DNA of 64,000 nt from Streptomyces yatensis (GTDB lineage Bacteria > Actinomycetota > Actinomycetes > Streptomycetales > Streptomycetaceae), in NCBI RefSeq assembly GCF_018069625.1, contig NZ_CP072941.1, positions 7,936,001 to 8,000,000 on the forward strand, read 5' to 3'. The notes below the pieces were generated by a model. That model was given only the letters and a program-made list of their open reading frames with translations, searched no databases and was not told the DNA's origin. A program made the translations under genes and the position numbers. The first letter of the stretch is position 1. Each line of letters begins with the position of its first letter. Below, one piece after another: positions 41,569-52,200 of the stretch.

Positions 41569-42861
41569 TCAGGTGACCACGCGCGGTATGTAGGCAGCCT
41601 GGGCCCCGTCGGAGAAGCGGCGCAGTTCGACGCCGTACACCTCGGCGGGGCGGAGCTGCTGGCCCAGGAACGAGATGACCCGGTTGAATTCGGGCGGGAA
41701 TTGACTGGCCACAATGACCATACGGAGCCTGCCCAGCGCCAGATTTCCCTCGATCGTGCGCAGGAACGAACCCTGGTCGACCGGATAGCCCATCTCCGCC
41801 AGCAAACCCTCCGCGTCGGTGTCCTGCAATTGCGCGGTGTAATCGAGCGAGCGCTGGAGTATGTGCAGCGGCCAGTGCCGGGCCCCGCTGCCCGCGTAGT
41901 CGAGAATTTTCGACAGGGCGCTGTGCGCGTTCCAGGTGTCGTGCGGTTCCACCACTTCGGCGAGAATCGGGACACCCGTGGAATCGGCGAACAGATGGGT
42001 GGCGCTGAAGGAGTAGCCGTCCGTGTCCGGCATGATGTCCGAGGAGTTCCGGCGGATCAGCAGGAGCGGCGAGCCGGACTCGCGGGCCTGCGCGGCCGTG
42101 GACATCAGGTCCGGATAACGGACGAGAATCTCATGGAGTGGCGGCTCGGGGTGGGCCGCCGAGGGCGTGAGCTGCGAGAGCCCACTGTCGTTCTGCAGCA
42201 CGATGCGTCGGTTCCATGTCTCGGCGCCCGTACCCGGCGGCGACTCGCGCGGGCGGGCATGTCTGCCGGAGGTGAGCTGGCCCGGGTCCACCGGCAGCAG
42301 CGCCGGACGCTCCATCCAGCTGTCGACCGGGACCAGGCAGGAATTCAGGATGAACGCCAGGGTCTTGTACGTTCCGGCCAGCGCCAGCAGTTCGAGGATC
42401 TGCTCCTCGCTGTACTGCTCGGCGAGCTGCTTCCACGTGCTGTCCGAGATCGCCGACTTGGTGTGCAGCTCGTCGACCGCCGTGAGGAGCGCGGCCTCGA
42501 ACGGCGTCCAGCCGGTGGCGTCCTCCGAGGCGGCCCGGGCGATCTCCGTCTCGGTCAGCCCGACGAAGAGCCCCGCCGCGTGGTGATGAGCCCAGACGTA
42601 CGTGGCCTGTGAACGCCAGGCCGTCCGCAGGATGACCAACTCGCGCTCGCGCGGCGGGAGGATGTCGCCCGCCACATGAGACATCAGCGGCTGCATCGCG
42701 GGCAGCAGCGTGGGGTGGTTGGCGATGGTCCGGTGGACGTTCGGCGGCGGCCGGTCCGCGAGGATCCCGTTCAAGGACCGGCTGACCTCCTGGAGGTAGA
42801 CCTGGCCGGCCGGTGTGACGGCGAAGTCGTCCGCGTCCTGCGGATCGATCCTGGGCCGCAT
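41569..42861 (-). CDS. CMD-domain protein fused to a degenerate PD-(D/E)xK-like domain
   Basis: 430 residues. About 45-180 is a carboxymuconolactone-decarboxylase (AhpD-like) fold: RERELVILRTAWRSQATYVWAHHHAAGLFVGLTETEIARA, then WTPFEAALLTAVDEL. The CxxC pair of AhpD is absent. About 240-430 resembles a PD-(D/E)xK nuclease-like family: LHEILVRYPDLM, then THLFADSTGVPILAEVVEP and MVIVASQFPPEFNRVISFLGQQLRPAEVYGVELRRF. The active-site E-x-K appears as Glu302-Val-Val304, so the Lys is missing and catalysis is unlikely. I know no characterised protein with this pairing. It faces fkbG and is divergent from the PKS gene, so it may share the PKS promoter region. Confidence 0.72.
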   Translation of the reverse strand: MRPRIDPQDADDFAVTPAGQVYLQEVSRSLNGILADRPPPNVHRTIANHPTLLPAMQPLMSHVAGDILPPRERELVILRTAWRSQATYVWAHHHAAGLFVGLTETEIARAASEDATGWTPFEAALLTAVDELHTKSAISDSTWKQLAEQYSEEQILELLALAGTYKTLAFILNSCLVPVDSWMERPALLPVDPGQLTSGRHARPRESPPGTGAETWNRRIVLQNDSGLSQLTPSAAHPEPPLHEILVRYPDLMSTAAQARESGSPLLLIRRNSSDIMPDTDGYSFSATHLFADSTGVPILAEVVEPHDTWNAHSALSKILDYAGSGARHWPLHILQRSLDYTAQLQDTDAEGLLAEMGYPVDQGSFLRTIEGNLALGRLRMVIVASQFPPEFNRVISFLGQQLRPAEVYGVELRRFSDGAQAAYIPRVVT

Positions 42862-43292
42862 TTCCTCACCCTCGCGCTTGTGTTGTCACGTCGGCGTCCC
42901 GACGGACGCGCTGTCGGCTGTCGGGCAGCGGGCAGCTTGACGGTTCGGCAGCTCTTTTCGGCCGACCCCGCCCAACAATAGGCGATCGTACGGACTTTCA
43001 AACACCGGAGGTCTAGGTGAATTCTCAGCAACCTTCGCGTGCCTAAGGTGACGGTATTGGCACGGAATGCATCCATGACAGGGGAAAGAGGCGACGAATG
43101 GCCCCAAAGGGAGAGTCGCGCCACTCCGTTGGAGGCTCAGGGATTTCTGCCGACCATAGATGTACTATTTCGCACATTGTTGATCACGACGTGAACGGCA
43201 GTCCGGTGTCGCCGGATTCTGGGGGACCCGGCGTGTGCCGGCACCTGCCTCTCCTGCCGAGCCCGTGAGGACGACGAGTGGGGAGCGGCACC
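42862..43292. other. Divergent promoter region upstream of the PKS gene
   Basis: 431 nt, locally richer in A/T than its surroundings. A nine-codon mini-ORF (GTG 43017 to TAA 43046) has a good GGAGG 5 nt upstream. A 56-codon frame at 43098-43268 also has a ribosome site, but its codon use is unlike Streptomyces genes. I treat the region as promoter/leader and do not call either as a gene. Confidence 0.5.
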
Positions 43293-46200
43293 ATGAGCCG
43301 ACCTGAGTCCATATCCGCCGGCCGAATCCGGCAGCAGGACACCGCCATCGCGGTAGTGGGCGTGTCCTGCCGACTGCCGTCCGCGCAGGACCCCGAGCGG
43401 TTCTGGCAGTTGCTGACCGGCGGGATGAGCGCGGTGTCACAGGTGCCGCCGGGCCGCTGGAGCGACGACGCGGCGGCCGACTCCGGCGCGCCCGGGTGGG
43501 GCGCCTTCCTGGACGAAGTCGACCGTTTCGACCCCGAGTTCTTCGGGATCTCGCCCCGTGAGGCGCGGGCGATGGACCCACAGCAGCGGCTCGCGCTGGA
43601 GCTGGGCTGGGAGGTCCTGGAGGACGCGGGCGTCCGGCCGGCCGAGGTCCGGGGCGAGGACACCGGCGTGTTCATCGGGGTGACCGCGGACGACTACGGC
43701 GTACTGGACCGGCGCAGGGGACCCGCGGCCATCGCCCACCACACCCTGACCGGACTGAACCGCAGCGTGATCGCGAACCGGGTGTCCTACTTCCTGGGCC
43801 TGCGGGGACCGAGCCTGGTGGTGGACACCGGGCAGTCGTCGTCGCTGGTCGCGGTGCATCTGGCCTGCGAGAGCCTGCGGCGCGGGGAGTCGGCCACGGC
43901 ACTGGCCGGCGGTGTGCACCTCAACCTGGTGCGGGACAGCGCGCTGGCGGCGGCCCGGCTCGGCGCACTGTCCCCGGACGGCCGCTGCTTCACCTTCGAC
44001 GAGCGCGCCAACGGATACGTCCGCGGCGAGGGCGCCGGGATGGTGCTGCTCAAGCCACTGGCGCGGGCGCTGGCCGACGGGGACGGGATCTACTGCGTCA
44101 TCGAGGGCGGCGCGGTGGGCAACGACGGCCCCGGCGCGGGCCTGACCACCCCCGACCCCGAGGGGCAGGGCGTGGTGCTGGCGGCGGCGTGCCGCCGTGC
44201 GGGGGTCGACCCGGCGGCGGTGCAGTATGTGGAACTCCACGGCACCGGCACCCGGGTGGGCGATCCGGTGGAGGCCGAGGCGCTCGGCGCGGTGTACGGA
44301 GCGGACCGCGCGGTGGACAACCCCCTGCTGGTCGGCTCGGCGAAGACGAACGTGGGGCATCTGGAGGGCGCCGCGGGCATCGTGGGCCTGCTGAAGGTCG
44401 TGCTGTCGCTGCGGAACGGCGAGCTGCCGGCCAGCCTCAACTTCGAACACCCCAATCCGGGGATCCGCTTCGACGAGTGGCACCTGGACGTGGTGTCATC
44501 CACCCGCCCGTGGCCCTACCGCGACGGCCGCGCCCTGGCCGGTGTCTCGTCGTTCGGCATGGGCGGCACCAACTGCCATCTGGTGGTGTCCGCCACCGAG
44601 CCGACCTCCGAGGACCCGCCCGCGGACCCTGGCGTGGGCACGGCGGGTGGCCCCGGTGTGGCCGGTGGCACCGTGCCGTGGCCGCTGTCGGGCCGGACCC
44701 GGGACGCGCTGCGCGCCCAGGCCGCCCGCCTCGCCGCCCATCTGGCGGAGAACGAGCGGCTCGATCCGGTGGACGTGGGCTTCTCCCTGGCCACCACGCG
44801 CACCGCGTTCGACCACCGCGCCGTCGTCCTCGCGCCGGACCGGCCCGAGGCCCTGGGCGCGCTGGCGGCCCTGGCCGAGGGCGAGTCCGCGCCGGGCGTG
44901 GTGCGGGGAGTGGCCGACATCGAGGGCCGGACGGTGTTCGTCTTCCCCGGCCAGGGTTCGCAATGGGCGGGCATGGGCGTCCAGTTGCTGGCGGAGTCCC
45001 CGGTCTTCGCCGAGCGGCTGGCCGAGTGTGCCGCCGCGCTCGCGCCCCATGTGGACTGGTCGCCCGCCGACGTGCTGCGCCAGGCCGAGGGCGCCCCGTC
45101 GCTGGAACGGGTCGATGTGGTCCAGCCCGCCTCCTGGGCGGTGATGGTCTCCCTCGCGGCCGTGTGGCGGGCGCACGGGGTCCTCCCGGACGCGGTGCTG
45201 GGCCATTCCCAGGGCGAGATCGCGGCGGCCTGCGTGGCCGGTGCGCTGTCGCTGGAGGACGCGGCCCGCGTGGTGGCGCTGCGCAGCCAGGCCATCGCCC
45301 GCCGCCTCTCGGGGGCGGGCGGCATGCTGTCGGTGGCGCTGCCGCGCGCCGAGGCCGAGGCGCGGCTGGGCCGCTGGGACGGCCGGGTGTCGATCGCGGC
45401 GGTCAACGGGCCCGGCTCGGTGGTGGTCTCCGGTGAACTGGCGGCGCTGGACGAGCTGTTCGAGGAACTCGCGGGCGCGGATGTGCGAGTGCGGCGGATC
45501 GCGGTGGACTACGCCTCGCACTCGGCGCAGGTGGAGCGGGTGCGCGAGGAGCTGTCGGTTGCGCTGGAGGGCATCGCCCCGCGCCGGGCCGACGTGCCGT
45601 TCTTCTCCACGGTGACCGGAGAGTGGCTGGACACCACCGGCATGGACGCCGGGTACTGGTACCGCAATCTGCGGCAGACCGTCTCCTTCGAACCGGCCGT
45701 CCGGGCGCTGCTCGGCCAGGGCCACCGGGCCTTCGTCGAGGTCAGCTCCCACCCGGTGCTGACCGCCGCGGTGCAGGACGCCATCGACGCGGCCGACGTC
45801 CTGGCCCTCGCCGTGGGCACGCTGCGGCGCGAACTGGGCGGGATGGACCGGTTCCTGAGCTGTCTGGCCGAGGTGTACGTCCGCGGGGTGCCGGTCGACT
45901 GGGCGCGGCCGTTCGCCGGGACCGACGCCCGGCGGGTGGCCCTGCCGACGTACGGATTCCAGCGGGAGCGGTACTGGCTCCCGGAGCCCGCCCGGGTGCC
46001 GGACGCCGTCGCGGCCGTAGCAGAACACGCCACCGACCCGGAACCGGAGTCGGAGTCGGAGTCGGAGCGTGCGGAATCCGGCGCCTCGTGGACCCGCCCC
46101 GAGCTGGCGCGGCTGGTGCGCACGGAGACCGCCGTCGTCCTGGGATTCGCCTCCGCGGAGCGGGTGAACCCCGCGCGGTCCTTCAAGGAGCTGGGCTTCG

Positions 46201-49200
46201 ACTCGGCGATGACGGTGGAGCTGGCGACCCGGCTGAAGGCCGCGACCGGGCTGCGGGTGCCCAACACCGTGCTGTTCGACCACCCCACGCCCGACGCCTG
46301 CGCGGACCATCTGGCCACGGAGCTCACCGGCCCGCTGACCGGCGACGCGTCGCCCGCGCCCCGCGCCGTCCCGGCGGACGACCCGGTGGTGATCGTGGGG
46401 ATGGCCTGCCGCTACCCGGGCGGGGTGAACTCGCCGGAGGAACTGTGGGACCTGGTGTCGGGCGAAGTGGACGCCGTCTCCGACATGCCCGCCAACCGGG
46501 GATGGGCGCGGGAGATGACGGCGACCGGCAGGCCGGGCGGTTTCCTCTACGACGCGGACCGTTTCGACGCGGCGCTGTTCGGGATCTCGCCGCGTGAGGC
46601 GGAAGCCATGGACCCACAGCAGCGGCTGGCGCTGGAGATGAGCTGGGAGGCGGTCGAACGGGCCGAGATCGCCCCGTCGTCCCTGCACGGCAGCCGGACC
46701 GGCGTGTTCATGGGCGCGATGGCCCAGGACTACGGTCCGCGCCTCAAGGACGGCTCCGGCGCCGCGGAGGGATATCTGCTCACCGGCACCTCGCCGAGCG
46801 TGCTCTCCGGCCGGATCGCCTACGCCCTGGGGCTGCGCGGGCCCGCGCTGACCGTGGACACGGCGTGCTCGTCGTCGCTGGTGGCGCTGCACCTGGCGGC
46901 GCAGGCGCTGCGAGGTGGCGAGTGCACCCTGGCGCTGGCCGGTGGTGTCACCGTCATGTCGGAGCCCGGCATCTTCGTGGAGTTCGCCCGGCAGGGCGGC
47001 CTGTCGCCCGACGGCCGCTGCAAGGCGTACGCGGAGGCCGCGGACGGCACCGGCTGGTCCGAGGGCGTGGGCGTCCTGGTGCTGGAACGGCTCTCCGACG
47101 CGACCCGGGCCGGCCACCGGGTGCTGGCCGTACTGCGCGGCTCCGCGGTCAACTCCGACGGCGCGTCGAACGGCCTGACCGCGCCCAACGGAACCTCGCA
47201 GCGGCAGGTGATCGGCCAGGCCCTGGCCGGTGCCGGACTGGTCCCCTCGGACGTGGACGCGGTGGAGGGACACGGCACCGGCACCCGGCTGGGCGATCCG
47301 ATCGAGGCCCAGGCGCTGCTCGCCGCCTACGGGCAGGACCGGGACCCGGACCGCCCGCTGCTGCTGGGGTCGCTCAAGTCCAACATCGGGCATACGCAGG
47401 CCGCCGCCGGTGTCGCGGGCGTCATCAAGATGATCCTGGCGATGCGGCACGGCGTCCTGCCGCGCACCTTGCATGTCGACGCGCCGTCGTCGCAGGTGGA
47501 CTGGGAGGCCGGGGCGGTGGAGCTGCTCACCGGGCCCACCGTGTGGCCACCGGCCGAGCGGCCGCGCCGCGCGGGCGTGTCGTCGTTCGGGATCAGCGGC
47601 ACCAACGCGCATGTGATCATCGAACAGCCGCCGCGGGAACGCACCAATGAGACCGCCGAGCGGCCCTCGGGCGCGCCGCGGTCGCAGGCCGGGCACGGCG
47701 TGGTGCCGTGGCCGGTGTCGGCTCGTAGCGAGGCGGCGCTGGAGGCGCAACTGGACCGGCTGGCCGCGTTCGTGGCCGACACCGGCGCGGCGGCGGCCGA
47801 CATCGGTTATTCGCTCGCGACGACCCGCTCCGAGCTGGAGCATCGAGCGGTCCTCCTGGCCGCGACGGACCGTACGGGAGACGGCGACGCGCGGCCCGTG
47901 CCCGTGAAGGTGGCCGAGGGCATGGCGGGCGAGCCCGGGCCGCTGGCGCTGCTCTTCGCCGGTCAGGGCGCCCAGCGACTGGGCATGGGGCGCGAACTGC
48001 ACGCCCGGTTCCCGGTGTTCGCTGCCGCGTGGGACGAGGTCCGCGCACTGCTGGACGGCGAGCTGGAACGGCCGCTGCGGGAGGCGGTGTTCGGCGACGA
48101 CGCGGAGCTGCTGAACCGCACCGCGTACGCCCAGCCCGCGCTGTTCGCCCTCGAAGTGGCCCTGTACCGGCTGGTGGAGTCGTGGGGGACGGCGCCGGAT
48201 CTGCTGGTCGGGCATTCGGTGGGCGAGATCGCGGCGGCCCATGTGGCCGGGGTGCTGTCCCTGCCCGACGCGTGCACCCTGGTGGCCGCCCGCGGACGGC
48301 TGATGCAGGCGCTGCCCGAAGGCGGCGCCATGGTCGCGCTGCGGGCCACCGAGGACGAGGTGGCGGCGCTGCTCACCGGCTCCGAGGACCGCGTGGGGCT
48401 CGCCGCGGTCAACGGCCCCGAGGCGGTGGTGGTGTCCGGGGCGGTCGACGCGGTCGAGGCCATCGCGGACCGGTTCGCTGCCGACGGCCGCAAGGCCACC
48501 CGGCTGCGGGTCAGCCACGCCTTCCACTCCCCGCTGATGACACCGATGCTGGACGACTTCCGCGCGGTCGTGGAGGGCCTGGCCTTCGGTGAGCCGCGGA
48601 TCCCGATCGTCTCGACCGTCACCGGTGAGCGGATCGACGCGGAGCGGATCCGTACCCCCGACTACTGGGTGCGGCACGTCAGCACGACGGTGCGGTTCGC
48701 CGACGCGGTCGGCGCCGCGGCCCGGTCCGGCGCGCACACCTTCCTCGAACTGGGCCCGGACGCCACGCTGTCGGTGCTGGCGCAGGACGCCCTGCCCGAT
48801 GTGGCGCGGGTGGAGGCCGTGCCGCTGCTGGGCAAGGACCGCGACGAGGAGTCCACCGCGCTGGCGGCGGCCGCCCGGCTGTATGTCCGGGGCGTCCCGG
48901 TCCGGTGGGCCGAACTGTTCACCGGGACCGGCGCGCGCCGGGTCGCGCTGCCCACCTACGCGTTCCAGCGGGAGCGGTACTGGACCGCGCCCGTCGGCAA
49001 CGCGACGGCGGGCGCGGTCCCGGCCGGGCTCGGCGGTGTGGACCATCCGCTGCTCGGCGCGGTGGTGGAGCTGCCCGAGACCGGTGGTCTGCTCTGCACC
49101 GGGCTGCTGTCGGTGGCGGCGCAGCCGTGGCTGGCCGACCATGTGGTGGCCGGGCATATGACCTTCCCCGGCGCCGGATTCGTGGAGCTGGCGGTGCGCG

Positions 49201-52200
49201 CGGGCGACGAGGCCGGCTGTGGTCTCGTCGAGGAACTCACCCTGGACGCCCCGCTGGTGCTGCCCGGGCAGGACGAGGACGGCGTACGGATCCAGGTCGC
49301 GCTCGGCGGCCCCGGCGACGGCGGCCGACGCACCCTGGCCATCTACGCGCGGCCCGCGAACACGCCGGACGCGCCCTGGACGCGACACGCCACCGGCACG
49401 CTCGCGCCGGGCACGCCCGGTGCTGGTGCTGGTGCTGATGCCGGGTCGGTGTGGCCGCCCGCGGACGCCGTACCCGTCGACCTCGATGGCTTCTACGAGC
49501 GGCGGCGCGAGGCCGGGCTCGGCTACGGCCCGGCGTCCCGGGCCGTCCGGGCGGTCTGGCGGGCCGGGGACGAGGTGCTGGCCGAGGTCGTCCTCCCCGA
49601 GCACATCGCCGACGAGGCCGATGCCTTCCGCCTCCATCCGGCGCTGCTGGACGCGGCGCTGCACCTCGCGTCGTCGACCGGGTCGGAAGGCGAGGCGGGG
49701 GCCCGGCCCGAGGTGTCGACCTGGTCCGGGGTGTCCCTGCACGCCGTGGGGGCGTCGGGGCTGCGGGTGCGGCTGCGCGTGACGGGCGAGGACACGGTCA
49801 CGCTGAGCGCGGTGGACACCGACGGCCATCCGGTGGTGTCGGTACGCACGCTGACGCTGCGTACGCCGGACGTCCAGACCACGCAGACCATGGCGGCGCG
49901 ACCACTGCTGCGCCTGGCCTGGCTGCCCGCCCCGGTGCCGGAGCCCGGTGGCCACGACCCCGTGAGCGCCGGTGAGGCGCTGCTGGTCCCGGTCGCCACG
50001 CCGGACGGTGTGCCGGTGCCGGAGGCGGTCCGTACGGTCACCGCGTCCGTACTCGACACACTGCGGCACCACCTGAACGACGAGAACTCAGGCGACGACA
50101 CGTACGCGACCGGCGCAAGTCGGCCCGCTCGCGTGGTGTTCGTGACCCGTGGCGCGGTGGCCACCACCCCCGGCACCGCCCCTGACGTGGTGGCGGCCGC
50201 GGTGTGGGGGCTGGTGCGGTCGGCCCGGCAGGAGAGCCCCGACCGGTTCGTCCTGCTCGACCTGGATCCCGCGGACACCGGGGACCCGGTGGCGGCCGCC
50301 GCCGCAACCCTGCGTGCGGCACTGGACTGCGATGAGCCCGAACTGGCCGTGCGCGCCGGGGAGTTGCTGATACCCCGGCTGGCTTCCATCGACGCCCCGG
50401 ACCCGTCCGCACCGGGCACCGTATGGGGTGGTGACGGCACCGTGCTGGTCACCGGCGGGCTCGGCGGCCTCGGCGCGCTGGTGGCCCGGCACCTGGTCAC
50501 CGCGCACGGGGTGCGCCATCTGGTGCTGGCCGGTCGTCGCGGTGCCGACACCGAGGGCGCCGACGCGCTGGTGGCCGAGCTGACCGGCCAGGGCGCGCGG
50601 GTGACCGCCGCCGCCTGCGATGTCTCCGACCGCGCGGCCGTGGCCGCCCTGCTGGCGGCGATCCCGGCCGAGCATCCGCTGACCGGTGTGGTGCACGCCG
50701 CCGGTGTGCTCGACGACGGGTTGATCGGGGCGCAGACCCCGGACCGGCTGGACACGGTCTTCCGCCCGAAGCTGGACGGTGCCTGGCATCTGCATGAGCT
50801 GACCCGTGGCCACGGGCTGACCGCGTTCGTGATGTTCTCCTCGGTGTTCGGTGTCCTCGGCAACGCGGGGCAGGCCGGTTACACCGCGGCCAACGCGTTC
50901 CTGGACGCGCTGGCGCGGCGGCGGGCTGCGGAGGGGCTCGCGGGTCTGTCCATCGGCTGGGGGCTCTGGCCGCGGAGCGGCGGTATGTCGGCCGGGCTGA
51001 GCGCCGCGCAGCTGCGCAGGATCGCCGCGGCCGGGCTGCCGACGCTCACCGTCGACCAGGGGTTGGCCTGCTTCGACACCGCGGGCGCGGTGGGGGAGGC
51101 GTCCGTCCTCGCCACCCGCGTCGACCGGGCCGCCCTGCGGGCGCGTGGCACCGTGCCCGCCGTCCTCCGCGGCCTGGTGCCCACCGGCGCCGTCCGCCGG
51201 GCCGCCGCCACCGGTGGCGGCTCCGGCCTGCTGACCGGGCTGACGCCCGACCGGGCCCGGGACGCCCTCCTCCAGCTGGTGCGGGAGCAGGTGGGTTCGG
51301 TGCTCGGGCTCGCGGGTCCGGCGGCGGCCGGGGGCGGGCGGACGTTCAAGGACATGGGCTTCGACTCCCTGACCGCCGGCCAGTTGCGCAACAGCCTGCG
51401 CAAGCGGACGGGCCTGAGCCTGCCCTCGACCCTGATCTACGACCATCCGACACCGGAGGCCCTGGCCGGTCATCTGTGGGCCGAACTGGGCGGCGAGGCC
51501 GACGAGCGGCGGGGGAGCGCCGCACCGGCCGCGATCACGGCGGGCGGTACGGGAGCCGGGGCGGCCGAGGCGGAGCCGATCGCGATCATCGGTATGAGCT
51601 GCCGTTTCCCCGGTGGGGTGCGCTCGCCCGAGCAACTGTGGGAGTTGCTGACCGAGGGCACGGACGCCATCTCCCCGCTGCCCGCCGACCGCGGCTGGGA
51701 CGCGGGGGCGTACCACCCCGACCCGGAGCGGACGGGCACGACCTACTCGGCGGCGGGTGGCTTCGTCGACGGCGCGGGCGAGTTCGACGCGGCGTTCTTC
51801 GGCATCTCCCCGCGTGAGGCGGTGTCGATGGACCCGCAGCAGCGGATGCTGCTGGAGCTCACCTGGGAGGCGTTCGAACGCGCCGGGATCGACCCCGCGT
51901 CCCTGCGGTCCAGCCTGACCGGCACCTTCGTCTCGGCGACCACCCAGCAGTACGGCACGGGGGTGTCGGCGGACGCCGACGGTTACCAGCTCACCGGCAC
52001 GCTCCCCAGCGTGCTCTCGGGCCGTCTCGCCTATCTCTTCGACCTCCACGGGCCGACCGTGACGGTGGACACCGCCTGCTCGGCGTCCCTGGTCGCGCTG
52101 CACCTGGCATGCCAGTCGCTGCGCTCGGGGGAGAGCACCCTGGCCCTGGCGGGCGGTGCCACCGTGCTGACCGGCCCGGACCTGCTGGTCTCGCTGAGCA

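Noticed and set aside
43098..43268. 56-codon frame with a ribosome-site-like sequence just before the PKS gene
   Set aside because: Codon use includes many A/T-ending codons, the translation has no recognisable motif, and the sequence looks like promoter DNA.
47260..47290. EGHGTGT instead of EAHGTGT in the module 1 ketosynthase
   Set aside because: The catalytic His is kept and Gly for Ala is a mild change, so I do not treat this KS as inactive.
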